Below, in pieces: positions 9,442 through 18,459 of a DNA stretch of 64,000 bases. The notes under the pieces were generated by a model, which was not told the origin of the DNA, searched no databases, and saw nothing but the letters and a program-made list of their open reading frames with translations. This DNA is from Alphaproteobacteria bacterium (GTDB taxonomy: Bacteria; Pseudomonadota; Alphaproteobacteria; Rhizobiales; Beijerinckiaceae), in contig VGCJ01000002.1 of assembly GCA_016870035.1 (NCBI GenBank), positions 1-64,000 on the forward strand. Direction: 5' to 3'. The stretch's first letter is position 1. Each line of letters opens with the position of its first letter. The translations under genes and the position numbers were made by a program.

Positions 9442-11322
9442 TTACGCTGCTCGGCGTTTGTCGCCGGGAGCGTTATCGTCGAATAATTCGGCCAATTTTT
9501 CGGTCATCGCGCCACCGAGCTCTTCGGCGTCAACGATGGTGACGGCGCGCTTGTAATAGCGTGTCACATCATGGCCGATACCAATGGCGATCAATTCGAC
9601 CGGCGAACGATTTTCAATTTCATCAATAACAAAGCGTAGATGTTTTTCGAGATAATTGCCAGGATTCACCGAAAGCGTTGAATCATCAACCGGCGCACCG
9701 TCTGAAATCATCATCAAAATTTTGCGCTGCTCGGGGCGAACAAGCAATCTCTTATGCGCCCAATCAAGCGCTTCACCATCGATATTTTCTTTGAGCAAGC
9801 CTTCGCGCATCATGAGACCGAGATTTTTGCGTGCACGACGCCAAGGCGCTTCTGCTGCTTTATAGATGATGTGGCGCAAATCATTGAGGCGCCCCGGCAT
9901 ATTGGGTTTGCCGGACTGCAGCCAGAATTCGCGTGATTGTCCGCCTTTCCAGGCACGTGTGGTGAAGCCGAGAATTTCGGTTTTGACACCGCAGCGCTCA
10001 AGCGTACGCGCGAGAATATCGGCGCATGTTGCTGCCACAGAAATTGGGCGGCCACGCATAGAGCCTGAATTATCGATCAGAAGTGTGACCACCGTATCGC
10101 GGAAATTTGTATCCTTCTCGCGTTTGAACGAAAGCGGTTGATGCGGATCAATGATGATGCGCGGCAGACGTGCAGGATCAAGCGCGCCTTCTTCCAGATC
10201 AAATTCCCACGCTCGATTTTGTTGCGCCATCAAGCGACGTTGTAAACGATTGGCAAGACGCGCAACGACACCCGAAAGATGACTGATCTGTTTATCGAGA
10301 TAAGCTCTTAGCCGGGTGAGTTCTTCTGCGTCACAAAGATCTTCCGCGCCAATCGTCTCGTCATATTTTGCAGCAAAAACGCGATAGTCTGAAACAGGTT
10401 TTTCAGGACGAGACGGTGGCGGCGGGCGAGGCGTATTATCACACTCATCCGAATCCGGCATATCGTCTTCATTCATCTGATCATCGGTTGGACCGTCTTC
10501 TGCGTCGGCCACACCTTCTTCGATCTCAGCGTCTGACTCTTCGGCCGCGCTTGATTCCGTCTCTTCGGTTGAAACTTGTTCTTCCTTCTCGCCGCTTTGT
10601 TGATCTTCGCTTTCGCTCTCGGATTGCTGCTCGTTGTCCTCGTCGTTGTTGTCGCCTTCTGCGTCGGCGTCTTCGGCCATATCCAGTCTGACAAGCACTT
10701 CGCGAACAACGCGCGCAAAAGCACGCTGATCATCAATGTGATTTTGAAGCCCGTCGAGACTTGCGCCAGCTTTTGACTCAATGAAGGGACGCCAGAGTTC
10801 AACAAGTTTTTGTGCTGCAGGCGGCGGGGCCGATCCGGTCAAACGTTCGCGCACCAACATCGCAAGCGCTTCCTCAATCGGTGCATCCGCAACATAAGTC
10901 ACTTGGCTGAAATTACCACGGTGATATTTGTCATCAAGCATAGCTGACAAATTGGCCGCAACACCTTCCATGCGGCGTGCGCCAATGGATTCACAACGTG
11001 ATTGTTCAATCGCGTCATAGACAGCACGTGCCGTTTGTCCACTCGGTAACAACCGCCGATGAATTGAATCATTATGGCACGACAAACGCAGCGCCATGGA
11101 ATCGGCATGACCACGCAATACGGCTGCATCTTGTGCCGTCATCTTGCGGGGCGGTTCGGGAAGACGTGCGCGATCCCCTAACAAAGCGGGTCGATCATTC
11201 GCAAAACTCACGTCCAGTTCGGTCTTTCCGGAAATGGCGCGCATTGTCCCGATCACCGCGCGCTTAAATGGCTCAGCGGGTGCTTCTTTTTGTGATGCGG
11301 GTTTGCGATTGGATGTCGACAC
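9442..11322 (-). CDS. cobT: aerobic cobaltochelatase subunit CobT
   Basis: A 626-residue subunit of the CobN-CobS-CobT complex that inserts cobalt into hydrogenobyrinate a,c-diamide in aerobic cobalamin synthesis. An N-terminal helical part is followed by a very acidic Glu/Asp/Ser stretch at about residues 220-300 and a C-terminal von Willebrand A domain whose MIDAS motif DNSGSMRG lies near residue 416. This is the standard CobT arrangement. It starts at a GTG (11322) with GCGAGGA just upstream, 18 bp after cobS, so the two are translated from one message. CobN is not in the window. Confidence 0.95.
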   Translation of the reverse strand: MSTSNRKPASQKEAPAEPFKRAVIGTMRAISGKTELDVSFANDRPALLGDRARLPEPPRKMTAQDAAVLRGHADSMALRLSCHNDSIHRRLLPSGQTARAVYDAIEQSRCESIGARRMEGVAANLSAMLDDKYHRGNFSQVTYVADAPIEEALAMLVRERLTGSAPPPAAQKLVELWRPFIESKAGASLDGLQNHIDDQRAFARVVREVLVRLDMAEDADAEGDNNDEDNEQQSESESEDQQSGEKEEQVSTEETESSAAEESDAEIEEGVADAEDGPTDDQMNEDDMPDSDECDNTPRPPPPSRPEKPVSDYRVFAAKYDETIGAEDLCDAEELTRLRAYLDKQISHLSGVVARLANRLQRRLMAQQNRAWEFDLEEGALDPARLPRIIIDPHQPLSFKREKDTNFRDTVVTLLIDNSGSMRGRPISVAATCADILARTLERCGVKTEILGFTTRAWKGGQSREFWLQSGKPNMPGRLNDLRHIIYKAAEAPWRRARKNLGLMMREGLLKENIDGEALDWAHKRLLVRPEQRKILMMISDGAPVDDSTLSVNPGNYLEKHLRFVIDEIENRSPVELIAIGIGHDVTRYYKRAVTIVDAEELGGAMTEKLAELFDDNAPGDKRRAA

Positions 11323-11340
11323 AGGTCCTCGCGATGATCC

Positions 11341-12324
11341 TTAGCTCAACGCCACATTCAACGCGCTTTCCGGTAAATCTTCACCAAAACTGCGTTGATA
11401 GAACTCGGCGACCAGAGGACGCTCGAGTTCATCGCATTTGTTGAGGAAGGTCAGACGAAATGCCATGCCGATATTGCCAAAGATGTCAGCATTCTCGGCC
11501 CATGTGATGACGGTGCGCGGGCTCATCACAGTGGAGAGATCACCATTCACGAAAGCCTGTCGCGTGAGATCAGCAAGACGCACCATGCGATTGATGATGT
11601 CGCGACCTTCCTTGGTTTGGAAAGGCTTTGATTTTGCCAAGACGATATCGACTTCCTTATCATGTGGCAGATAATTGAGCGTCGTCACAATCGACCAACG
11701 GTCCATCTGGCCTTGATTTATTTGTTGCGTACCATGATAAAGGCCGGATGTATCACCAAGGCCGACAGTATTCGCTGTCGCAAACAGTCTGAACGCCCCA
11801 TGCGGACGGATCACGCGTTTTTGATCAAGCAATGTGAGCTTGCCGGAAATTTCAAGAACGCGTTGAATAACGAACATCACATCAGGGCGGCCTGCATCAT
11901 ATTCGTCAAACACAAGCGCGATGTTGTTCTGCAAAGTCCAAGGCAAAATACCGTCTTGGAATTCGGTAACTTGTTTGCCATCTTTCAACACGATCGCATC
12001 TTTACCGACGAGATCGAGACGCGAGACATGGCTGTCGAGATTGATGCGCACGCACGGCCATTTCAAACGCGCGGCCACTTGTTCAATATGGGTTGATTTA
12101 CCCGTGCCGTGATAGCCCGCCACCATCACGCGGCGATTGCGCGCAAAGCCTGCGAGAATGGCGAGGGCTGTCTGGCGATCAAAGAGATAATCAGGATCAA
12201 GATCAGGCACATGCGGATCGGCAACCGAATAGGCCGGCACTTTCATATCCGTGTCGATGCCGAACATCTCGCTTGCGGAGACGGTGATATCGGGCATACC
12301 GGGAATTACTGGGGCGCTTGTCAC
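11341..12324 (-). CDS. cobS: aerobic cobaltochelatase subunit CobS (AAA+ ATPase)
   Basis: The AAA+ ATPase partner of CobT in cobalt chelation. Walker [10 protein letters not shown] lies near residue 70, Walker B is [10 protein letters not shown], and the sensor-type segment [14 protein letters not shown] and [11 protein letters not shown] follow, all strongly conserved in CobS. I favour the GTG at 12324 because GAGG stands six bases upstream and it gives 327 residues, close to the family's length. A GTG at 12351 (336 residues) and an ATG at 12297 are alternatives. It is transcribed after the J-domain gene and ahead of cobT. Confidence 0.93.
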   Translation of the reverse strand: MTSAPVIPGMPDITVSASEMFGIDTDMKVPAYSVADPHVPDLDPDYLFDRQTALAILAGFARNRRVMVAGYHGTGKSTHIEQVAARLKWPCVRINLDSHVSRLDLVGKDAIVLKDGKQVTEFQDGILPWTLQNNIALVFDEYDAGRPDVMFVIQRVLEISGKLTLLDQKRVIRPHGAFRLFATANTVGLGDTSGLYHGTQQINQGQMDRWSIVTTLNYLPHDKEVDIVLAKSKPFQTKEGRDIINRMVRLADLTRQAFVNGDLSTVMSPRTVITWAENADIFGNIGMAFRLTFLNKCDELERPLVAEFYQRSFGEDLPESALNVALS

Positions 12325-12444
12325 GTAAAACCTCGCATCGACTGCTGGCACGGTTTGCCGTTTCCGGCAGCCGCTGGATGACCGCTAACGATCGTCCTTG
12401 TTGGGAATTGGCGGGCTCAAAACGAACCCTCGAGCTTTTCTTTA

Positions 12445-13059
12445 TCAGGCGAGGCCTGCCGCTTTCAATGTATTATACGCATGGATGATCTCTCTTAAGC
12501 GATCTTCCAGAGAGCGATCCCCGCCATTCGCATCCGGATGGAAGCGCTTGACCAACTCTTTGTAGCGGAGGCGGATGGTTGCCGAATCCGATCCGATCTC
12601 GAGCGAGAGCGTTTCATAGGCTTTCTGGGCGAGTGCCCCGACCCGCGGTCCCTCAGGTTCGGTTTTTTTCCGCGGCTTTTTGACCCCGGCATCGTCAAAG
12701 AGATTAAAGGGATCAACAAAGACCTCCTCCGGCTTCTTTTGGGGGCGTCTTTTGCCGCTTGCGGCGTTCTCGCCCATTTTCCAAGTGGGGCGGTGGCCGA
12801 TCATCGCGTCTTTTTGGTAGGAAAGGATCGCCGAATCGCTCATTCCAGCGAAATAATTGTAGGATTGATTATATTCCCGTACGTGATCGATGCAGAATTG
12901 CCAGAAGCGGCCTTCTTCGTGACGGCCCTTTGGCGCCCGGTGAGGCCCGGGCTCGCCGCATCCCGGATGCTCGCAACGCGGCGGCTCCGCTTCGGGGCGT
13001 CCCCTGCGGCTTCGCGGCGGAATGCGGATCTTGTCGTAGAGTTTCGACTTTGGGTTCAT
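12445..13059 (-). CDS. J-domain (DnaJ-like) protein upstream of cobS
   Basis: A 204-residue cytoplasmic protein with the J domain at the C-terminus rather than the N-terminus. The HPD tripeptide (RFHPDANGG) is near residue 173 and is followed by a helix ending IIHAYNTLKAAG. The N-terminal half contains CEHPGCGEPGPHRAPKG and FCIDHVREYNQSYNYF, a Cys/His-bearing region that could bind metal. This architecture is regularly found beside cobS in alphaproteobacteria, suggesting a co-chaperone link to cobaltochelatase, although that role is inferred from position only. It is divergent from bolA over 91 bp. Confidence 0.88.
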   Translation of the reverse strand: MNPKSKLYDKIRIPPRSRRGRPEAEPPRCEHPGCGEPGPHRAPKGRHEEGRFWQFCIDHVREYNQSYNYFAGMSDSAILSYQKDAMIGHRPTWKMGENAASGKRRPQKKPEEVFVDPFNLFDDAGVKKPRKKTEPEGPRVGALAQKAYETLSLEIGSDSATIRLRYKELVKRFHPDANGGDRSLEDRLREIIHAYNTLKAAGLA

Positions 13060-13150
13060 GGCGGTTTAATAATCGTTCTGGCAGGCCGGAAACAAGTCTT
13101 GTGGAGAGCGGGCGAAGTGACGCAGATAGGGCGGTTGAGGTGTTTATAAA

Positions 13151-13420
13151 ATGACCGACATCCCCATCCGCGACCGTATCGAAATAAAATTGCGTGAGGT
13201 TTTCACGCCCATGCATCTTGTGGTGACGGATGATTCCCATCGTCATGCGGGCCATGCGGGTGCGGGACCTGGTGGGCAAACGCATTTCTCCATCGAAATC
13301 GTGAGCGTTGCGTTTCAAGGCAAGAGCCGTGTCGACATCCACCGTTCCATCAATTCAGTGCTTGCTGAAGAATTTTCAGCGGGTGTTCACGCGCTCGCGA
13401 TCTCGGCACGGGCGCCTTAA
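13151..13420 (+). CDS. bolA: BolA family protein
   Basis: An 89-residue protein with the compact BolA fold. IEIKLREVFTPMHLVVTDDS comes first, then HAGH with a Gly-rich loop and THFSIEIVSVAFQGKSRVDIHR, then a C-terminal helix with the HALAISA ending. BolA proteins pair with monothiol glutaredoxins to bind [2Fe-2S] clusters and some act as regulators of iron or redox status. The ATG sits 91 bp from the divergent J-domain gene. The stop codon overlaps that of the converging DMT gene by 4 bp. Confidence 0.92.
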   Translation: MTDIPIRDRIEIKLREVFTPMHLVVTDDSHRHAGHAGAGPGGQTHFSIEIVSVAFQGKSRVDIHRSINSVLAEEFSAGVHALAISARAP

Positions 13421-14304
13421 CCCACGATCAACAAAGCTCCGACGCCGATCAGAACCATCGCCATGCCGATGAGTTCGCGTCTGCTTGTGGTTTCACTCAA
13501 TAATTTGCGCGTGACGATTTGCGCAAAGAACACTTCGACAAGACCGAGCGTTCGGACATTGGCGGCTGCGGTCAATGAAAAACCGATGAACCAGAATTGC
13601 GAAGCAAAAGCGCCCATGAATCCGGCAAAAAGTGACGAGCGCCAGACGCTGACGCTGCCTGTCAACGCCCGTCGATCAAAGAGCAGCATCCAGACAACAA
13701 GTATCAATGTTTGAAGACCAAGAGACCATGCGAGCATGGTTGACGCGCGCAATACAAAACTTTGTTCACCCAGCTCAAGAATGCCGCCACGAAAAAAGAT
13801 GGCCGCAAGCGCGAAGAGTCCGCCCGCAGCAATTCCGGCGAGTGCGGGGCGAAGGCCTGCGGCAGTGAGCTTTTCTCCCGCTTTTACGGCCATCAAAACA
13901 ACGCCGATGGTCGCGAGAATGATTGCACAGATGGCCGTGAGGGAAAGATGATCGCCAAGCACTAAGGAACCAAAAATTGCCACTTGAACAGGTTCCGTCT
14001 TTGTATAGGCAGTCGTGACCGAAAAGGATCGTTCTTTCATCGCCAGCAACATCAAAGCGGTTGCAAGAATTTGAGAGACAGCCCCACCAAAAGCAAATCC
14101 AATAAAAGCAAGATCGGCGGTTGGTATGGCTTCCCGACTTAACCCTGCAACAAGACCCAAAAACAGAAGCGCAAAGGGGAAACCATAAAGAAAGCGTACT
14201 TGCGTTGCGCCAACGGTTCCTATTTCAGCAGTCAGTTTCCGTTGCATCGCATTGCGCGCGGTTTGTGCAGCGGCAGCAATGATGGCGGCAGATGCCCAGA
14301 ACAT
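13417..14304 (-). CDS. EamA/DMT-family transporter
   Basis: A 295-residue membrane protein with about ten hydrophobic segments arranged as two EamA repeats. The first half ends with a TEPVQVAIFGSLVLGD-like segment and the second with EVFFAQIVTRKLLSE and MAMVLIGVGALLIVG, the usual position-specific pattern of drug/metabolite exporters. The substrate is not deducible. It converges with bolA and is divergent from a second DMT gene, with 189 bp between the two starts. The two proteins are not close copies of one another. Confidence 0.85.
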   Translation of the reverse strand: MFWASAAIIAAAAQTARNAMQRKLTAEIGTVGATQVRFLYGFPFALLFLGLVAGLSREAIPTADLAFIGFAFGGAVSQILATALMLLAMKERSFSVTTAYTKTEPVQVAIFGSLVLGDHLSLTAICAIILATIGVVLMAVKAGEKLTAAGLRPALAGIAAGGLFALAAIFFRGGILELGEQSFVLRASTMLAWSLGLQTLILVVWMLLFDRRALTGSVSVWRSSLFAGFMGAFASQFWFIGFSLTAAANVRTLGLVEVFFAQIVTRKLLSETTSRRELIGMAMVLIGVGALLIVG

Positions 14305-14493
14305 CTAAATTCCGTCCCAAAAGTTATTTTCGTGAAAGTCCTTTATTTGCGTGTAATTTGTTGAGGTCAACCAAAACTGCACAGTGGCGATGCAGCTTCC
14401 TAGGGTTGAGCTTCTCAATGACCCCGCGTATGGGTCTCACACAAAAGAATAAGCGTTTTCAGGCGATTTTGCCTTGGGTTCGGGAGTAAGCGC

Positions 14494-15372
14494 GTGGAGT
14501 CTCAACAAACAGGACGGGGAATCGGCTTTGCTTTGGCCGGCGCGTTTTTCTACGGGTTCAATATCACTTTCGCAAAAATATCGTCCGAGATGGGCGTTCA
14601 AGGCCCGATGATTGTTGCTGAGCGTGTGCTCGTGATGATCGCGATTGGGCTTTGTTTTGCCGCGCTCACACGCAGTGCGATACGCATCGCCAAAGGCGAG
14701 ATTATGCCCATGATGCTGCTTGGGTTTGTCAGTATGGGTGTGTCGATATGTTATCTATCTTCGGTTGCCTTTATTCCGATCACTGTTGCGGCAGTGATCT
14801 TTTATACTTTTCCAATTCTGATCGTTATCGCGAGCCCCTTCGTTGACGGGAAAAAACTAACCCCCGCAATGCTTGGAATTGTTGCTCTCGCATTTATTGG
14901 CGTTGTGTTGGTGCTCGGCATGGCGGGCGGGGACCTTGATATAAGAGGCGTAGCGCTTGCGCTGCTTGCAAGCGTTTCTGCCGCCATGCAGTTTTTTGCG
15001 GGCACGAGATGTCGTGTGACCCCGAGTGCTGCAAAAATTGTTGTGACACAGGCGATTGTTCTGCCGGGTGCGCTCGCCTCAGTGTGGGTGACAGGCGGTG
15101 TTTTTACAATTGAAACGCAAATTACAGCTGCAATGCCAATCTTGTTGACGATTGGTGGCTTTGTTCTCGGCTTTGTGTTTCAAATCTTGGCCCTCGCGCG
15201 CATCTCGGCGACTGTGGCAGGTTTGGTTTTCTGTCTTGAGCCGGTAGTAGCCGCGATCACCTCTGCAATTGTTCTCGGGGAGCGGCTGCAAGCAATTCAA
15301 TATTTTGGAGGCTTTCTTGTGATTGTTGCGATTGCGCTGACCATGTTGGCCGAACGACAGGCTGCCCGGTAA
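14494..15372 (+). CDS. EamA/DMT-family transporter (GTG start)
   Basis: A 292-residue integral membrane protein with ten predicted hydrophobic segments and the two-repeat EamA organisation; the second repeat ends LVFCLEPVVAAITSAIVLGE, the usual EamA motif. It starts at GTG 14494 with GGGAG about eight bases ahead, and no in-frame ATG is better placed. The next gene (COG0523 GTPase) begins 4 bp after its stop, so the two are almost certainly co-transcribed. The pairing hints that the exporter and metallochaperone respond to a common condition, but no substrate can be assigned. Confidence 0.83.
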   Translation: MESQQTGRGIGFALAGAFFYGFNITFAKISSEMGVQGPMIVAERVLVMIAIGLCFAALTRSAIRIAKGEIMPMMLLGFVSMGVSICYLSSVAFIPITVAAVIFYTFPILIVIASPFVDGKKLTPAMLGIVALAFIGVVLVLGMAGGDLDIRGVALALLASVSAAMQFFAGTRCRVTPSAAKIVVTQAIVLPGALASVWVTGGVFTIETQITAAMPILLTIGGFVLGFVFQILALARISATVAGLVFCLEPVVAAITSAIVLGERLQAIQYFGGFLVIVAIALTMLAERQAAR

Positions 15373-15376
15373 ACTC

Positions 15377-16465
15377 ATGTCTATTGCGCCGATTCCTATC
15401 ACCATCATCACAGGCTTTCTTGGTGCCGGAAAGACAACGCTTCTCAATCGACTGCTTAAAGACTCGACGCTCGCCGATACAATTGTAATTGTCAATGAGT
15501 TCGGAGAAATCGGACTCGATCATCTTTTTATTGAAACGCAAGATGACAATATGATCCTGATGGCTTCGGGTTGTCTTTGTTGTACGATTCGAGGCGATTT
15601 GATTTCAACGCTTGAAGATCTCATCAAAAAATATGACACGGGAGCCTTGAAGGCCTTCAAGCGCGTGATCATCGAAACAACGGGTCTTGCCGATCCCGCA
15701 CCAATCTTACAATCGCTCATCGGTCATCCGATGATTCTCGTGCGTTATACGCTTGATGGTGTTATCACACTTATCGATGCGGTGAATGGATCATCAACGC
15801 TTGATCATCATCCCGAAGCGGTGAAACAGGCCGCGATCGCGGATCGTATTGTGCTTACCAAAACCGACCTTCCAAATGATACTGAGTCCCTCCATACGCG
15901 GTTGAAAAAACTTAATCCCGCGACATTTATTATTGATGCACAAAGTTCAAAAGCTGATGTCTCACACCTCATTGGTACAGGCGTGTTTGATCTTTCAAAA
16001 AAAATTCCTGATGTGGCGGCATGGCTGAAATCAGAAGCCTATGAGGATCATAACCATCATCACATTCACGGACACTATCATGACATCAACCGCCATGATG
16101 ATCACATACGCGCCTTCTGCCTCACAACGCATGAGGCAATTCCTGTTGCGGCATTCGAGATGTTTTTGACCTTACTTCAATCAGCGCACGGTCCAAATTT
16201 ATTGCGCATGAAGGGCATTGTAAAAATTGCCGAACATCTGGATCTTCCTGTGATACTCCATGGCGTACAGCATGTTTTTCATCCGCCGGTTAAATTATCG
16301 CGCTGGCCAGACGATGATCATCGCACAAAACTTGTGTTGATCACCAAAGATCTTGATGAGAGCTTTGTGTCGCGGCTTTGGGACGCGTTTCTTGATCGCC
16401 CGGGGATTGACACGCCCGACCGCTCCGCCATGTTTGAGAACCCGCTTTCTTTATGGCGGGAGTAA
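15377..16465 (+). CDS. COG0523/CobW-type GTP-binding metallochaperone
   Basis: A 362-residue G3E GTPase. Walker A is GFLGAGKTT at 13-21. The metal-binding GCLCC motif is at residues 65-69 with the invariant CxCC arrangement, and TKTD marks nucleotide recognition. A His/Asp-rich linker (HNHHHIHGHYH and HDDH) lies around 224-243, followed by the CobW C-terminal domain with HGVQHVFHPP. COG0523 proteins deliver zinc or another metal using GTP hydrolysis; the His-rich loop is typical of ZigA/YeiR-like zinc handlers. A cobalamin-specific CobW role is less likely because this gene lies apart from cobST. It is in an apparent operon with the DMT gene upstream and the acyl-CoA synthetase downstream. 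Confidence 0.87.
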   Translation: MSIAPIPITIITGFLGAGKTTLLNRLLKDSTLADTIVIVNEFGEIGLDHLFIETQDDNMILMASGCLCCTIRGDLISTLEDLIKKYDTGALKAFKRVIIETTGLADPAPILQSLIGHPMILVRYTLDGVITLIDAVNGSSTLDHHPEAVKQAAIADRIVLTKTDLPNDTESLHTRLKKLNPATFIIDAQSSKADVSHLIGTGVFDLSKKIPDVAAWLKSEAYEDHNHHHIHGHYHDINRHDDHIRAFCLTTHEAIPVAAFEMFLTLLQSAHGPNLLRMKGIVKIAEHLDLPVILHGVQHVFHPPVKLSRWPDDDHRTKLVLITKDLDESFVSRLWDAFLDRPGIDTPDRSAMFENPLSLWRE

Positions 16466-16486
16466 AAACGGGCGGAGGAAATAAAA

Positions 16487-18283
16487 ATGTGGGGCGTGTC
16501 GGTGCTATTAAGCGAGCTTGCCTATTTGCGCGGGGCTTTGCGCACGCTAAACCGCGTAAAGCCGATTAAATCTACACCAAACCGCACAGTGCTTGATCGC
16601 CTTGAAGATGTGATTGCGCAAAATCACAATCGCGTTGCGTTAATTTCGGATCATGAAACCCTGAGTTATGGCGCGATGGGCGCAAGGATCAACCGCATTG
16701 CGCGATGGGCGCGCGCGAATGGCATCGGTAAAGGTGACACGGTCGCGCTTTTTCTGCCGAACCGTCCCGATTATCTCTGTATCTGGCTTGGCATTGCGCG
16801 CGCGGGCGGCGCCACCGCTTTGCTCAACACATCGCAAACCGGTCATGCGCTCATGCATTCGGTCACCATCGTCAAGCCTAAGCTTGCGATCATCGCGCGC
16901 GATCTGCTTGAGATCTATCATAACGCCATGGACAATGTATCCGATGCGCCGCGCCTTTTTGTTCATGATTTTAAGGAGTCTGAATTTGATCGCGCGCTAC
17001 AAAATTTCTCTGACGCAGTGCTTGAACCGCATGATCGTGTTACGCTGACGCTCGATGATCGTTGCATTTATGTCTACACTTCCGGCACCACTGGGCTGCC
17101 CAAAGCGGCCAATATCAATCATTACCGTGTGAGTGCTATGGCGCTGGGCTTTTCCTCCGTAATGGAAGCGGAGAAAAGCGACCGGCTTTATGATTGCCTG
17201 CCGATGTATCATTCAAATGGCGGTATTCTCGCAACGCTTGGTACGCTTATTCGTGGTGGAAGTGTTGTGATTCGAGAAAAATTATCCGTGCGGGAATTCT
17301 GGTCTGATATCATCAAACATAACTGCACTTTGTTTTTCTATATCGGCGAAGTGTGTCGCTATCTTTTGAATGCGCCGCCATCCCCGCTCGATCGCCAACA
17401 TCGCATTCGTCTGATTTGCGGCAATGGCTTGCGGCCCGATATCTTTCATGCTTTCTCGAAGCGTTTCGGCATCAAACATATTCGTGAATTTTATGGAGCG
17501 ACCGAGGGCAATATCGCGCTGTTTAATTTTGATTCACATCCCGGTGCGATTGGTCGTATTCCGAAATGGGCCGAGAAACGGTTTGTTGTCAAAGTCGTAC
17601 GCTTTGACGTCGAGAATGAAAAGCCTATGCGCGATGACGAGGGGCGGTGTATTCCGTGCAAGCCGGGTGAGATTGGTGAAATCATCGGCGAGATCATTGA
17701 TGATCCGAACGCGCCGGCGAATCGTTTCGAGGGTTATGCTGATAAAGGCGCAAACGAGTCAAAAATTCTGCGCAATGTGGTTCGCGAGGGTGATGCGTGG
17801 TTTCGCTCCGGCGATCTCGTGACGCGTGACGAGCGCGGCTATTTCTATTTTGTTGATCGCATCGGCGATACATTCCGCTGGAAGGGCGAGAACGTCTCAA
17901 CCAATGAAGTCGCGGAAGCCATCAACACGCATCCGGGCATTGCGTCCTGCGCGGTCTATGGCATTTCGATTGCGGGGCATGATGGTAAAGCGGGCATCGC
18001 AGCGCTGCATCTTTCCGAATATGAGTCTTTCGATCTTGATCGTCTTACCAAACATCTCGTCGACAATTTGCCCCCGCATGCGCGACCACTGTTTTTGCGT
18101 CTGCGGCGCGAAGCTGATATGACCGGCACATTCAAAATCCGCAAAGTTGATTTGATGAAAGAAGGTCTCACGCCGCGTGATACAAGTGAGCCTCTTTATG
18201 TGTTCGATAGTGAAACAGGACGCTATCGCATTGTGGATGATACGATGCGTCGGGATATTCTTGAAGGCAGCTTAAGGTTATAG
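16487..18283 (+). CDS. long-chain acyl-CoA synthetase (FATP/VLACS-like)
   Basis: A 598-residue adenylate-forming enzyme. The P-loop YTSGTTGLPKA lies near residue 197, EFYGATEGNIALFN is the A5 motif, FRSGDLVTRDERGY is A7, and FRWKGENVSTNEVAE carries the A8 hinge. The wording of the A5 and A8 motifs matches the fatty acid transport protein / very-long-chain synthetase branch (FadD6-like) rather than E. coli FadD. It should activate long fatty acids to acyl-CoA at the membrane face. It starts 21 bp after the GTPase gene behind GGAGGAAA and ends just before a palindromic repeat. Confidence 0.88.
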   Translation: MWGVSVLLSELAYLRGALRTLNRVKPIKSTPNRTVLDRLEDVIAQNHNRVALISDHETLSYGAMGARINRIARWARANGIGKGDTVALFLPNRPDYLCIWLGIARAGGATALLNTSQTGHALMHSVTIVKPKLAIIARDLLEIYHNAMDNVSDAPRLFVHDFKESEFDRALQNFSDAVLEPHDRVTLTLDDRCIYVYTSGTTGLPKAANINHYRVSAMALGFSSVMEAEKSDRLYDCLPMYHSNGGILATLGTLIRGGSVVIREKLSVREFWSDIIKHNCTLFFYIGEVCRYLLNAPPSPLDRQHRIRLICGNGLRPDIFHAFSKRFGIKHIREFYGATEGNIALFNFDSHPGAIGRIPKWAEKRFVVKVVRFDVENEKPMRDDEGRCIPCKPGEIGEIIGEIIDDPNAPANRFEGYADKGANESKILRNVVREGDAWFRSGDLVTRDERGYFYFVDRIGDTFRWKGENVSTNEVAEAINTHPGIASCAVYGISIAGHDGKAGIAALHLSEYESFDLDRLTKHLVDNLPPHARPLFLRLRREADMTGTFKIRKVDLMKEGLTPRDTSEPLYVFDSETGRYRIVDDTMRRDILEGSLRL

Positions 18284-18312
18284 TTTTAGCTTTTAATTTG
18301 CGATTGATTTAA

Positions 18313-18429
18313 TTTTTCCTCCCCTTGTAGGGGGAGGTGTTCGCAAAGCGAACGGAGGGGGCATTTAGCGATGGCCCCACCCGCCAAACGCTTTGCGTTT
18401 GTCACCCTCCCCTACAGGGGAGGGAAATT
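18313..18429. repeat. palindromic intergenic repeat between convergent genes
   Basis: About 117 bp in which the left arm, with CCTCCCCTTGTAGGGGGAGG and then GCAAAGCG, is repeated inverted as CGCTTTGCG and then CCCTCCCCTACAGGGGAGGG. Each end is itself a short palindrome, so the element can fold into a long cruciform. It sits exactly between two converging genes and may serve as a terminator. Elements of this wording are scattered between genes in many alphaproteobacteria (from memory). Confidence 0.75.
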
Positions 18430-18459
18430 GTTTGGCAACGTCCGTCGTTTTATTGAAAA

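Noticed and set aside
12541-12560. TTGACCAACTC as another RutR box
   Set aside because: Only the left half-site matches and it lies inside the J-domain coding region.
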